Numbered from the stretch's first letter, positions 34,158-43,587 are shown. The stretch: 64,000 nt of DNA from an uncultured Muribaculaceae bacterium (GCA_947176745.1 CAMWRV010000002.1:1-64000), one strand, 5' to 3'. Made by a program: numbers and translations. The notes: a model not told the origin generated them from the letters alone.

Positions 34158-35273
34158 TCATTCTGGAAGAAGGTAGTTGGCACTGCGGCCACCCTCCCCA
34201 CTGTTGCGAAGCATGCCTTTGGAGATAAGGTCGTTAATGTCGCGGAGCGCGGTGTCCTGTGAGCAACTGCACATCTTAGCCCATTTCGAGGAGGTTAGTT
34301 TTCCCTCAAAGCCATCCCACAGACGGTTGATGACTTTACGCTGTCTCTCGTTTATGTCCACTTCATGAAACTTATCCCAGTAAGCAGCCTTTTCCAGTGT
34401 GCGCTCGATTATGCCCGAAGCTCGCATTATGGCTTTTTCAAGGTAATCGAAGAACCACAGTAGCCATTCGGTAATGTCAAGGTCGCCCTTTTGAGTACGC
34501 TCCAGTATTTCGTAATATGCCTTCTTGTTGCGGTTGATTTCAGCCGACATACTGTAGTAACGGGCTGAATCTACGTCGAGACGTGCCAACAGCATATCGG
34601 CAAGTGTCCTGCTTATACGACCGTTGCCGTCATCAAACGGGTGGACGGTTACAAACCAAAGATGCGCCACTGCAGCCATGATGAATGGTGACAGGTCGGC
34701 ATTATTGCACCAGCTGATCAATCGATCCATTTCTGCGGGAACATCGCCCGAAGCCGGTGCCTCATAGTGAACTTTCTCATGGCCGAAAGCTCCGGAAACC
34801 ACCTGCATCGGTTCTTCACCCTTTCGCCAGTCGGCAACAGTGATACGGTGCATACCGCTTCTGCCCAGAGGGAAAAGAGCGGCATGCCACCCAAACAGTC
34901 TTTCGTCAGTCAACGGCTCTCTGCATTTACGAACAGCATCAAGCATCACGTCGACCAGACCTTCGACATAATGGTCTTCAACGAGCAATCCGTCATCCTC
35001 AATTCCGAGACGTCGGGCTATACTGCTTCTGACTGAATTAGGATTGAGTAGCACACCCTCAATCTCGGATGAACCAATCAACTCCTCGGTCATAGCCAAG
35101 AGCAAAGAGATGCACTTCTCATTAAAGCCAAGCATCGACATCCGACCATTCAGAAGCCCATGTAGCTGACTAAGCCGACTCATTGGTTCGAGCAATGCTT
35201 CGGAATCCCATCTAAAATCCGGCCAGTCTTTTCTCTGCCAGATATAGCCACTATGTCCTTGCATCCTTCTCAT
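34158..35273 (-). CDS. fic: Fic-domain protein
   Basis: 371 residues. The catalytic motif HPFDDGNGR (about 213-221) is complete, predicting AMP transfer (AMPylation) to a target protein. SSEIEG near residue 72 matches the (S/T)xxxE(G/N) inhibitory helix, so it is an N-terminally autoinhibited class II Fic protein. An N-terminal Fic_N region precedes it and a winged-helix domain follows (about 305-371; WAKMCSCSQDTALRDINDLI). Local GC is visibly lower than in neighbours, and the gene lies between two near-identical terminators, suggesting acquisition. The -7 box ends 4 nt before the ATG. Confidence 0.92.
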   Translation of the reverse strand: MRRMQGHSGYIWQRKDWPDFRWDSEALLEPMSRLSQLHGLLNGRMSMLGFNEKCISLLLAMTEELIGSSEIEGVLLNPNSVRSSIARRLGIEDDGLLVEDHYVEGLVDVMLDAVRKCREPLTDERLFGWHAALFPLGRSGMHRITVADWRKGEEPMQVVSGAFGHEKVHYEAPASGDVPAEMDRLISWCNNADLSPFIMAAVAHLWFVTVHPFDDGNGRISRTLADMLLARLDVDSARYYSMSAEINRNKKAYYEILERTQKGDLDITEWLLWFFDYLEKAIMRASGIIERTLEKAAYWDKFHEVDINERQRKVINRLWDGFEGKLTSSKWAKMCSCSQDTALRDINDLISKGMLRNSGEGGRSANYLLPE

Positions 35274-35277
35274 GCTG

Positions 35278-35285
35278 CAAATTTA
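35278..35285 (-). promoter_or_regulatory. fic promoter (leaderless geometry)
   Basis: Reads TAAATTTG on the minus strand, followed by CAGC and the ATG at 35273. If the second in-frame ATG (35264) is used, the leader is about 9 nt. Confidence 0.55.
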
Positions 35286-35359
35286 GTAAATTGCAGTGAA
35301 CCCGCCAAATAATCACCGCATAAATACAGCGAATACTATTGATTCTTCCACTAAATATT

Positions 35360-35398
35360 TGAACACCCTCCGGCCAATTGTCAATGCAGGGGTCTAAG
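35360..35398 (+). repeat. dispersed intergenic repeat, copy E (composite)
   Basis: Joins TGAACACC-CTCCGGC, which also occurs at 74-88 left of copy A, directly to AATGCAGGGGTCTAA, the right end of the family. It looks like a copy that has lost the middle. Confidence 0.55.
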
Positions 35399-35399
35399 C

Positions 35400-35436
35400 A
35401 AAAAAGTCGCCGGGATGATTCCGGCGACTTTTTTTA
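35400..35436. terminator. transporter terminator (copy 2 of a duplicated terminator)
   Basis: GTCGCCGG and CCGGCGAC arms around GATGATT with A- and T-runs; differs from 34001-34035 only in the loop. Confidence 0.9.
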
Positions 35437-35472
35437 TAGAGTTCTTTTTAATACGAGATATTGAGGACGGTG

Positions 35473-37164
35473 CTACATGAAGCAGAGGATTACTACCTGG
35501 GCCGCGATGACGCGCATGAACATCGTGAGCGGATATACGGTGGAATAGGCCACTGCGGGCGCGTCGTTGTTGGCTACCTTGTTGCTGTATGCCAGTGCCG
35601 GGGGATCAGTGTAGTTGCCCGACATCATACCGCAGATCGTAAAGTAGTTCATTTTGTATTTCGCACGTGCTATTATGCCGGTCACTATCAGGGGCAGAAC
35701 CGTGATCGCGAATCCATAGCCCACCCACGTGATGCCGCGTGCGTTGAAGACTGTCGCGGCGAAATCCTTGCCGGCCGCTATGCCGACCGAGGCGAGGAAG
35801 AGGCATATGCCGATCTCGCGCAGCAGAAGGTTGGCCGAGGAATTTGTATATGTGACAAGATGGAACTTGTGGCCGTATGCGCTGATGAGGATCGCCACCA
35901 CGAGCGGACCGCCGGCGAGACCGAGTTTCATGGGCACCGACATGCCGGGGAACTGCAACGGAATGCTTCCGACTATGATGCCGAGGAATATGCCGATAAA
36001 CATGGTGATGAGGTTCGGCTCGTTGAGACGCTTCATCGAGTTGCCGAGCTTGCGCGCGAGGTTGTTGATGTCGTCGAGCTTGCCGACCACGGTGATACGG
36101 TCGCCCATCTGCAGACGCAGGTTGGGGGCTGCGAGGAGATCCACACCGGCGCGGTTCACGCGCGTCACGTTAAGCTGATATGCAGAGTGCAGGCGGAGTG
36201 AACCGAGCTTGACGCCGTTGTATTCGGTGCGGGTCACAAGAATGCGGCGCGATACAACTGGACCGGTCTCCATCTCCCATGTCTTCTCGATCTTCGGGCC
36301 GATGAAACGGCTGAAGATCTCTTCGTCCTGTACGGAACATATCACGAGAGCAACGTCATTGATCTCGAGTACATCCTTGGCCGTCGGTATGATGACACGT
36401 CCGTCGGGCTTCTCGATACGCGATATGACGTAGTTGACCGATATGAGGGTGTGCATCTTCTGCATGTCGAGGCCGTTGATCATCTCGTTGGTGACGCGGA
36501 ATGTCACTTTGTGGGGCGCGAGGGCCGACGTCTTCTCGTCAGATTCTATCTCCGCGGTCTCTTTCTCCGGATTTATCTTGAAGATGACTTTCAGGATGAT
36601 CATGGTCAGGATTATGCCCACCACTCCGAGAGGATATGCGGCCGCATAGCCCATCGACATCTGCTGGCTGACGTCATATCCGTCGGGATTCACCTGAAGG
36701 AATGTCTGCTGCGCGGCTCCGAGTCCCGGTGTATTGGTCACTGCGCCGCTCATGATTCCTACCATCTGCGAGATTGAAGTCTCTCCCTCTGAACCTCCCT
36801 GAAGGAAGTAGATGGTTATCATGATCCCGACATTGAGCGCGATCGAGAGCATGGCGAGCATGTTCATCTGGATACCGCCTTCCTTGAATGAGGAGAAGAA
36901 GCCGGGACCGACCTGCATACCGATAGAGAAAATAAAGAGTATCAGTCCGAATTCCCGGAGGAAATGAAGCACATCGCCATCTACCGTATAGCCGAAGTGC
37001 CCGAGCACGATACCGACAAACAACACGAAAGTCACGCCGAGCGAGACTCCGAAGAACTTGATCTTTCCCAGATATATACCCGCGAATATCACAAACGAGT
37101 AGAGCAGGATAGTGCTCGCCAGGGAAAGATTGTGGGGCCTGAATAAATCAATAAGCCATTCCAT
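35473..37164 (-). CDS. AspT/YidE/YbjL-type putative transporter with two RCK_C domains
   Basis: 563-residue inner-membrane protein with a duplicated architecture: about five transmembrane helices (1-190), two soluble TrkA-C/RCK domains (about 215-290 and 300-375; RVIIPTAKDVLEINDVALVI, LRLQMGDRITVVGKLDDI), then about five more helices. The family includes the aspartate:alanine exchanger AspT, but the substrate here is unknown. The ATG at 37164 (MEWLIDLFRP) begins the first helix; the open frame to 37206 adds a charged stretch not typical of the family. Promoter at 37267-37274. Confidence 0.88.
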   Translation of the reverse strand: MEWLIDLFRPHNLSLASTILLYSFVIFAGIYLGKIKFFGVSLGVTFVLFVGIVLGHFGYTVDGDVLHFLREFGLILFIFSIGMQVGPGFFSSFKEGGIQMNMLAMLSIALNVGIMITIYFLQGGSEGETSISQMVGIMSGAVTNTPGLGAAQQTFLQVNPDGYDVSQQMSMGYAAAYPLGVVGIILTMIILKVIFKINPEKETAEIESDEKTSALAPHKVTFRVTNEMINGLDMQKMHTLISVNYVISRIEKPDGRVIIPTAKDVLEINDVALVICSVQDEEIFSRFIGPKIEKTWEMETGPVVSRRILVTRTEYNGVKLGSLRLHSAYQLNVTRVNRAGVDLLAAPNLRLQMGDRITVVGKLDDINNLARKLGNSMKRLNEPNLITMFIGIFLGIIVGSIPLQFPGMSVPMKLGLAGGPLVVAILISAYGHKFHLVTYTNSSANLLLREIGICLFLASVGIAAGKDFAATVFNARGITWVGYGFAITVLPLIVTGIIARAKYKMNYFTICGMMSGNYTDPPALAYSNKVANNDAPAVAYSTVYPLTMFMRVIAAQVVILCFM

Positions 37165-37266
37165 TTGACACCAATCTTTTTTATCGGGAGACATCCGCGT
37201 GCACATGCCGAAGCCGACAAGAGAGCGGCGGTCGTCCCATCACCTTAATAATTCTTAAACCGATTG

Positions 37267-37274
37267 CAAAATTA
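37267..37274 (-). promoter_or_regulatory. promoter of the AspT-like transporter
   Basis: Reads TAATTTTG on the minus strand, about 100 nt before the ATG at 37164. Confidence 0.6.
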
Positions 37275-37298
37275 CTCAAAAATTGTCAAATACAGAAA

Positions 37299-37331
37299 TG
37301 ACGGACACGGTTTCTGATTCCGTATCCGCCA
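37299..37331. terminator. hairpin downstream of the amylase gene
   Basis: TGACGGACACGG (37299-37310) pairs with CCGTATCCGCCA (37320-37331) with two G-T pairs. It lies between the amylase stop and the transporter promoter on the minus strand. Confidence 0.5.
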
Positions 37332-37392
37332 TTTTCTTCGGTTTTGTGTGAACAAAGCCGACCGATGTTTGTTATTGACCAATGCTCTGCGG

Positions 37393-39534
37393 TCAGTGCG
37401 ACGTCATGACAAGTCTGCCGGCTTCGGCTCCTTTTTTCACTATGTATGGCTTGCCATTTTCGGGTTCGGCGACACGGATGCCCTGAAGTGTGAAGTATGC
37501 CTCCTCGCAAGTGATGTCGGCGGCAATCGCGGGCGATGAAGTTGCGACGGCTCCGTCGGGCGTGACCATCAGATATATGTCGCGGTCGATAGGATAAGTG
37601 CCCTCGATGTCGTATTGTGTGCCCTCGTTGTTGTGGGGAATGAGACAATGTGGCTTGTCGGAAGCCTCGACGCCACGGATCACTTTATAGAGCACGTCTC
37701 CTTTCATCTCGGTATCGGTCACCTCTCTTCCTGGCCAGCTTCCGAAGAGAGAGTCTTTGCCGTCATGGTAGGCGTACAGATAGAGCCGGTTCCATCCGCT
37801 CCGGTCAAGAATGTAGATATTATATGATCTGTCGGTATCTCCGTAGTCGAAGACCGGGTTTTGCGGATCGACGGTCACGACGGTCTTCCCGTCTGTGCCG
37901 AAAAAATATGATTCGCGGTCAAGTGTTATTGTGGCCAGATCAATCTGAAGATTGTCGGTTGAGCCGTTGTTGAAGATCAGGTTGTAGGTCTCGTTATCGT
38001 GTCCGGTGACCGTGAACTTCAGATATTCTATGCCGTTGACAGTCTCAGTCCGGCATGAAGTAAGACCGGGCCAGGCACCGAACAGTTCCGGCAATTCCTC
38101 CGACCAGCCGTAGAGGCCGGGCGTTGTCCATCCGGCATCGTTCTTTATGTAGATGCTGCGGGTGGTCTGCGGGGTTGGATCGGCGTTATCGTCGCGCACA
38201 AACACCGCGTATCCTGAAGCGGGGAGAGTGACGCTCGTTCCCGATACCATCGCCACAGTCTTGCCGGAGAACACGTCGGTTGCGGTGTAGCCGGGCAACT
38301 GGCCTGTGACCGTGAAAGTCGTGGCGTTGTCTCCGAAATTAAGCATCACGACCAGCGATTCATCACCGTTGCGTCTCTCATATACATATACGTTGGAGTC
38401 GCTTGCCTTGTGGTTGACGAGGGTGCTTCCTGTCGCTCCGGTGTCGAGTGCGCGCCGGGTGTGCTTCAGTTCGCACAGGGTCTTGATGAGCTCTGTCATG
38501 CGCGTGTCGGGGTTGCTCCAGTCTATAGGTGTCTTTTCGGCCAGAGAGACTGCGCCGGAACTGTATTGTATCTCCTGCCCGTTGTAGATGAGCGGCATGC
38601 CGTAGACAGTGAACTCCAGTACCGTCAGAGGATAGAGATACTTGTGGAAGTTGCGGTCTTCGGTGCCCCCTTTGTCCTGCACGACGTCATGGTTCGTAAG
38701 ATAGACCATCCGGGAGCGGCCATAATAAGCCTGCTCGTTGTGCAGGTTGGCGCATTCGTTGGCGAGAGTGTTCACGTTGGCACCGCGCGCGAAGTCAAGA
38801 AGGCGGTCGTGGAAATACCAGGCATAGTTGTAGTCGAACCATCCGTTGGCGACGAGTTCCGGCTTCGAGTCATCCTCGGCAAGCCACGCAACGCGATTCC
38901 CGTTTTTCAGCACCCTCGACGTGGCTTTTCTCCAGAATTCGTCTGACGGGCCGGAAGCGTAGTCGCAGCGGAAGCCGTCGATATCGAATTCCGATACCCA
39001 GTACTGCATCGCGTCGATCATAGCTTCGTGCATCTCCTGACAGGAGAAGTCGAGCTGATAGACATCGCTCCATCCGTTGGGACTGTAGAAATTGTTGCCG
39101 TAGTATTCGGGATGTGAGTAGACCCACACATTGTCTTTCGACGTATGGTTGGCCACCCAGTCGAGCCAGATCTCCATGCCGTTCTGGTGGATCGCCGACA
39201 CGAGTGAGCGGAGGTCGTCGGCAGTCCCGTAGTCCGGATCTATGCCTTTGTAGTCGCGGACGGCATAAGGACTGGAATAAGTGCCCCACCGGCCTTCGAC
39301 TCCGGGCGTGTATATCGGCATAAGCCATATGACATCGACACCGAGATCCTTAAGTCTCGGAATCTGGCGTTCCACACCTTTAAGGTTGCCTTCATCGGAG
39401 AAATTTCTTACGAACACTTCATAGATGACCCTGTTCTCAGGCGTGCGTATATCTGAAGCCGCCTGCCCGGCGGCTGCTGTTCCGCAGAGGAACAGCAGCG
39501 TGAGCAGACGGCCGATCAAGTTTGCGGTTCTCAT
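37393..39534 (-). CDS. secreted GH13 alpha-amylase with two CBM26-like modules
   Basis: 713 residues. Signal peptide (LLTLLFLCGTAAAGQA), then a GH13 barrel with all catalytic residues: region I DWVANH (125-130), nucleophile D191 (GFRCD), acid/base E220 (WLAED) and D283 (LTNHD). After a beta domain, two starch-binding units (about 458-550 and 568-665) carry the (I/L)FG.WPG signature. The end (YFTLQGIRVAEPENGKPYIV) is the sorting-like tail shared with the next upstream gene. It hydrolyses alpha-1,4-glucans, likely at the cell surface. It is 13 bp downstream of the CBM protein, so the two form an operon. Confidence 0.92.
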   Translation of the reverse strand: MRTANLIGRLLTLLFLCGTAAAGQAASDIRTPENRVIYEVFVRNFSDEGNLKGVERQIPRLKDLGVDVIWLMPIYTPGVEGRWGTYSSPYAVRDYKGIDPDYGTADDLRSLVSAIHQNGMEIWLDWVANHTSKDNVWVYSHPEYYGNNFYSPNGWSDVYQLDFSCQEMHEAMIDAMQYWVSEFDIDGFRCDYASGPSDEFWRKATSRVLKNGNRVAWLAEDDSKPELVANGWFDYNYAWYFHDRLLDFARGANVNTLANECANLHNEQAYYGRSRMVYLTNHDVVQDKGGTEDRNFHKYLYPLTVLEFTVYGMPLIYNGQEIQYSSGAVSLAEKTPIDWSNPDTRMTELIKTLCELKHTRRALDTGATGSTLVNHKASDSNVYVYERRNGDESLVVMLNFGDNATTFTVTGQLPGYTATDVFSGKTVAMVSGTSVTLPASGYAVFVRDDNADPTPQTTRSIYIKNDAGWTTPGLYGWSEELPELFGAWPGLTSCRTETVNGIEYLKFTVTGHDNETYNLIFNNGSTDNLQIDLATITLDRESYFFGTDGKTVVTVDPQNPVFDYGDTDRSYNIYILDRSGWNRLYLYAYHDGKDSLFGSWPGREVTDTEMKGDVLYKVIRGVEASDKPHCLIPHNNEGTQYDIEGTYPIDRDIYLMVTPDGAVATSSPAIAADITCEEAYFTLQGIRVAEPENGKPYIVKKGAEAGRLVMTSH

Positions 39535-39547
39535 GTTATCTTGATCG

Positions 39548-40657
39548 TCAGAGTGTGATTTTTGTTACTTTGTCTCCTTTGCGGCAGATATAGATTCCTT
39601 TGCCGGGTTCGGACACGCGGATGCCGTGGAGCGTATAGAACTCGGCTGGCGAGTCTGTATTGTCGGTAACGGTCGAGATTCCCGATTCAATCGCGCCGGT
39701 GGTAGTTGCTGTGAAATAGAGGTCGCGGTCGATTACGTATGTGCCTTCCACGTCGTATTGGTTGTCTGCCCCGTCGTTGAAGATGAATGTCTGAGCATTG
39801 TCAGTGGCCTCGACATTTCTGATTACCTTGTAGGTCACGCCATCCACGGTTGCGGTCTCGGTAGCGGCAGCTCCGGGCCAGCCGCCGAAAAGAGAGGGCT
39901 TGCCGTCGAAGTATGCGTAAACGTACAGTTTGTCCCAACCGGTCTTGTCATCGATATAGATGCTATAGGTGGTTACTCCGGGTGTGGGAAGTATCTCGTA
40001 ACCGTCGGTGCTGACCTTCACGTATATGTCTTTTCCCGATTCAGCGGTCGGGCCGTCAAGCTGCGATGTGCCGTCGTTGAAAATCAGATTGTAGTCATAT
40101 CCGTTTCCGGGGAATTCATATTTCTTGAATGTGTCGCCGGCAAGTTCCACGCTGCCGACAGAAGAAGCACCGGGCCATCCGCCGAAGATCTCGGGTGCGT
40201 TAGTTCCCCAGCCGTAGACATAGAGATTCTCCCAGCCTGTATTGTCGAGGACGTAGACGAAGGTATCTACCGGATCGAAGTTGATGTTCGGGTCGGAGGG
40301 ATCGGAATATGCGTTGACAAGTATGCCGTTGGTGGCATAGTAGTGGTTTCCTCCGTCGACTTTGAGCGATGCTATGTCGACCTGACTGCCGTTATTATTG
40401 TTGTTGAGGATAAGATTGGCGGTGAGACCGTCATACGAATCGGCGATGACGAATTTATCGTAGGTCACTCCGCTGATGGTCTCGGTCGATGTGGGAGCAG
40501 AGCCGGGCCATTCACCGAAGATCTCGGTGTCGTCACCCCAGCTGTACATCGCAGTTTCGTTCCATCCGGCGAGGTTTGCCACGTAGATGTTTGTTTCGGC
40601 CTGAGAGGCAAGTCCGGCTGCGCAGAGCGCAAGCGAGAGAAGTAAATTTCTTTTCAT
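39548..40657 (-). CDS. secreted triple CBM26-like starch-binding protein
   Basis: 369 residues with no catalytic domain. A signal peptide (MKRNLLLSLALCAAGLASQA) is followed by three homologous units (about 22-115, 130-220, 232-325), each with an aromatic start (NIYVANLAGWNE, FVYVLDNTGWEN, SIYIDDKTGWDK) and a FG.WPG core, then the tail EFYTLHGIRVSEPGKGIYI. The third unit closely matches the second module of the amylase, implying module exchange or duplication. It probably holds starch at the surface, like SusE/SusF, but it is not a lipoprotein. It is first in the operon; promoter at 40695-40702. Confidence 0.85.
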   Translation of the reverse strand: MKRNLLLSLALCAAGLASQAETNIYVANLAGWNETAMYSWGDDTEIFGEWPGSAPTSTETISGVTYDKFVIADSYDGLTANLILNNNNNGSQVDIASLKVDGGNHYYATNGILVNAYSDPSDPNINFDPVDTFVYVLDNTGWENLYVYGWGTNAPEIFGGWPGASSVGSVELAGDTFKKYEFPGNGYDYNLIFNDGTSQLDGPTAESGKDIYVKVSTDGYEILPTPGVTTYSIYIDDKTGWDKLYVYAYFDGKPSLFGGWPGAAATETATVDGVTYKVIRNVEATDNAQTFIFNDGADNQYDVEGTYVIDRDLYFTATTTGAIESGISTVTDNTDSPAEFYTLHGIRVSEPGKGIYICRKGDKVTKITL

Positions 40658-40694
40658 GAGATTGAAAATTTTTAGATTTTGTTGGTTTATGCCG

Positions 40695-40702
40695 CAAAGT
40701 TA
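40695..40702 (-). promoter_or_regulatory. promoter of the starch operon
   Basis: Reads TAACTTTG on the minus strand, about 38 nt before the ATG at 40657. Confidence 0.6.
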
Positions 40703-40787
40703 TACCGGTTCTGCAAGTTATGGAAACTTTGTGATGCCTTATGAGGAAAATTAAAAGTTTTTAAATGTTTAATATGTTGAAAAACAA

Positions 40788-40831
40788 AGAATTGGCTTTT
40801 GGAAAATCAAGGTTTTCTCAAAGCCAATTCT
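40788..40831 (-). terminator. terminator of the class A PBP gene
   Basis: Nineteen-base arms (40788-40806 and 40813-40831) pair with two mismatches. On the minus strand they are followed by CTTTGTTTTTC. It sits about 80 nt past the PBP stop. Confidence 0.75.
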
Positions 40832-40908
40832 AAATTTGCCGAGTGTTATATTTGCGGCATTTACGCCGCTTGCCGTCGCGGATTGTAGTGTAGAGTCACG
40901 TCGTCGCG

Positions 40909-43410
40909 CTATTCGAAAAGCGCGTTGTTGACTTCCTCTTCCGGTTCCTCTTCGTAGTGATAAGATGTCATGTGTTCCGAACCGCAGAGATCCATGTTCT
41001 CGGGGAACTCGAATTTTGTGTCCTGCGAATAGGGGAGTCGTGAGTCGCCGTATACTTTCTGCATGTAGAGGCCATAGATCGGCAGTGCAGCCTTCGCTCC
41101 CTGTCCGAAAGCCATAGAGTTGAAGTGTATGTAACGCTCCTCGCCACCTACCCATACGCCCGTTACGAGGTCAGGAGTAAAGCCCATGAACCAGGAGTCG
41201 GAGTTGGCGTTGGTCGTACCGGTCTTTCCTCCCATTTGTGCACGTATGCCGTATCGGCTGCGCAGGCTTGCGCCCGTTCCGGAATCGACCACATTGAGCA
41301 GTATCGAGACAATCTTGTTGTATGCCTCCTCGGAAGTCACCTCCGTGCGGTGAGGCACTGCGGAGTAGATCAGATTGCCCTGATTGTCTTCGATGCGAGT
41401 CACATATATGGGGTTGACCCTGATGCCCCGGTTGGCGAATGTGGTGTAGGCAGCCACCATGTCTCCGACAGACACGTCGACCGTGCCGAGGCAGAGCGGC
41501 AGAGTCGGCTCGATGTAGCCCGACAGGCCGAACATGCGCATTTTGTTGGCGAGAGCTCCGGCGCCAAGTTCATTTACCAGCCGGGCGGAGATCCAGTTGT
41601 TGGAGTTTGTCAGAGCCCAGCGCAGATCGACCATGTCGCCGATGCGGCTTCGGCTGGAGTTTCTCGGAGCCCAGTTGCCGAAGACGGGCTGGGTGTTGGA
41701 GAACATCGAGCATGGGGTGAAGTCCTGTTCCATGGCAAGCGTGTAGAGGAACGGCTTGGCTGTCGATCCGATCTGGCGTTTGCCACGGGCCACCATGTCA
41801 TACTGGAAATGAGAGAAATCGGGGCCTCCGACATAAGCCTTCACATATCCTGTCACCGGATCCATGCTCATCAGACCGGTGCGCAGTATGGTCTTCATAT
41901 ACAAAAGAGAGTCATAAGGGGTCATGCTCACGGCTTTTGTGCCGGGCACTATACGGGTGACGCTTTTACCGTTTTCGATCTTTGTCTCCTTTACATACGC
42001 GAAGACATCCATGTCATATTTCGTGTGGAATGCGCGGTCGATTTCCTCCTCGCTGCATCCGGCGGCTTTCATGTTGCGGTAACGTCCGGTCTGTTTTATG
42101 GCGTTTTTGATGAGCCTCTGCACGCTTGCATAACTGAGTTCGTTGGGGTTCGAGGTGTATGGGCCGGTTCGCGATCCACGCTTCTCGTTCTCGAACGCCG
42201 GCTGGAGATAGCCTCCGAGGTGCTCGTTGACAGCCTGTTCGGCATACTCCTGCATTCTCATGTCGATCGATGTGTAGATGCGAAGTCCGTCGGTATAGAG
42301 ATTGTAATAACTGCCGTCAGGTTTGGGATTTTTGAGAATCCATCCGTAAAGAGGATCCTCTTCCCATTTCAACGAATCAGTATTGTAATTGCCGAGAGCG
42401 ATTTTATAAGACACGGTGCTGCCGTAGTCGCCACGCTTGGGCCGTACGGGTTTTTTAGCCGTCATGAGTCGCCGTATCTCCTCACGCAGATATGGCGCTC
42501 CACCCTCTTTATGGTCTACTTTGTGATAGTCGAGAGAAAGGGGGAGTTCCTTCAATGAGTCGGCTTCGGCATAAGAAAGAAAACCGGCTTTGACCATCTG
42601 GTCGAACACGACATTACGCCTGTTGCGTGTGCGCTCCTCATGACGCAGCGGATTGAAGTAGCTCGGATTCTTGAGCATGCCGATAAGCATGGCTGCCTCT
42701 TCGATTTTCAGGTCGCGGGGTTCCTTGCCGAAATAGACGTTGGCTGCAGTCTTGATTCCGACGGCATTGTTGAGGAAGTCGAAGCGGTTGAGATACATGT
42801 TGATTATCTCGTCTTTCGTATAGAACCGCTCGAGTTTTATGGCGATCATCCATTCTATGGGTTTCTGGATGGCGCGTTTGAACAGATTGTTCGAAGGCTG
42901 CGAGTAGAGTTGCTTTGCAAGCTGCTGGGTGATGGTCGAGGCTCCGCCGGCCGATTTGTCGCCCATAAGCACTGTCTTGACGGCGGTGCGGCCGAGTGCC
43001 TTGAAGTCTATGCCCGAATGTTCGAGAAAACGCACGTCTTCGGTTGCAACAAGAGCGTTGATCACATGGGGCGATATGCCGTTGTAATCTGTATAAACGC
43101 GGTTGCCGGCACCATAGTAGTATCGGCCGAGTTCGGTTTTCCCGTCTGACGCATATACGAGCGACGCCAGTTTGTCGTGTGGATCCTCAAGCTCCTCGAT
43201 CGGAGGCATATAGCCGATGACTCCGTTGTAGATGAGCATCAGAAAGAATATTATGACAAATCCGAGACTGAGGAACATGATCCACAGCCATTTGACAAAT
43301 GCTCTGTTTCTGCGGTATTTTTTCGACATTCTGTCTGATGGTGACTTCATGTCATATAAGTCTTCTCTCTTCTCCATGATAGAATCGGGGAATTGGTTGC
43401 CGGAATGCAT
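40909..43410 (-). CDS. mrcA: class A penicillin-binding protein (PBP1A-type)
   Basis: 833 residues; builds peptidoglycan. Cytoplasmic N terminus, one transmembrane helix (WLWIMFLSLGFVIIFFLMLI, about 40-60), glycosyltransferase GT51 domain (ATEDVRFLEHSGID, catalytic Glu near 125; STITQQLAKQL) and transpeptidase domain with STAKP (active Ser near 545), SNN (about 602) and KTGTT (about 729). ATGs at 43410, 43377 and 43332 are all possible; the conserved part begins near the last (MSKKYRRNR). A -7 box at 43443-43450 fits the first. Confidence 0.94.
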   Translation of the reverse strand: MHSGNQFPDSIMEKREDLYDMKSPSDRMSKKYRRNRAFVKWLWIMFLSLGFVIIFFLMLIYNGVIGYMPPIEELEDPHDKLASLVYASDGKTELGRYYYGAGNRVYTDYNGISPHVINALVATEDVRFLEHSGIDFKALGRTAVKTVLMGDKSAGGASTITQQLAKQLYSQPSNNLFKRAIQKPIEWMIAIKLERFYTKDEIINMYLNRFDFLNNAVGIKTAANVYFGKEPRDLKIEEAAMLIGMLKNPSYFNPLRHEERTRNRRNVVFDQMVKAGFLSYAEADSLKELPLSLDYHKVDHKEGGAPYLREEIRRLMTAKKPVRPKRGDYGSTVSYKIALGNYNTDSLKWEEDPLYGWILKNPKPDGSYYNLYTDGLRIYTSIDMRMQEYAEQAVNEHLGGYLQPAFENEKRGSRTGPYTSNPNELSYASVQRLIKNAIKQTGRYRNMKAAGCSEEEIDRAFHTKYDMDVFAYVKETKIENGKSVTRIVPGTKAVSMTPYDSLLYMKTILRTGLMSMDPVTGYVKAYVGGPDFSHFQYDMVARGKRQIGSTAKPFLYTLAMEQDFTPCSMFSNTQPVFGNWAPRNSSRSRIGDMVDLRWALTNSNNWISARLVNELGAGALANKMRMFGLSGYIEPTLPLCLGTVDVSVGDMVAAYTTFANRGIRVNPIYVTRIEDNQGNLIYSAVPHRTEVTSEEAYNKIVSILLNVVDSGTGASLRSRYGIRAQMGGKTGTTNANSDSWFMGFTPDLVTGVWVGGEERYIHFNSMAFGQGAKAALPIYGLYMQKVYGDSRLPYSQDTKFEFPENMDLCGSEHMTSYHYEEEPEEEVNNALFE

Positions 43411-43442
43411 GGCATAGGCAGCATTCCTTCATTACCCGAATG

Positions 43443-43450
43443 CAAATATA
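43443..43450 (-). promoter_or_regulatory. promoter of the class A PBP gene
   Basis: Reads TATATTTG on the minus strand, about 32 nt before the first ATG. A perfect 15-bp tandem repeat (43476-43505) lies just upstream of it. Confidence 0.55.
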
Positions 43451-43587
43451 GCAAAAAAAATCAAGCGGCATGTCATTAATGCCGATATTGTTAATGCCGA
43501 TATTGTTGCCGACGGTTTGCGCGACGGCTTGCATCCGGCTTGATGCGGACTCGTTTCGCTCTCGCGGAGCCCGGATGAAGTCGCAGG

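Noticed and set aside
35360..35398. Repeat copy E considered as an attachment site for a fic-bearing mobile element
   Set aside because: No integrase or transposase is present and no matching copy exists on the other side of fic; the duplicated terminator is the better boundary.
41125..42558. 477-codon plus-strand frame opposite the class A PBP gene, and similar long antisense frames at 798-2021, 29840-30985, 39626-40645 and 50559-51992
   Set aside because: Each is the shadow of a well-supported gene on the other strand, with no promoter or start signal of its own.
43476..43505. Perfect 15-bp tandem repeat (TTAATGCCGATATTG twice) upstream of the PBP gene
   Set aside because: Only two units just beyond the -7 box; could vary promoter strength but there is no evidence of more copies or of function.
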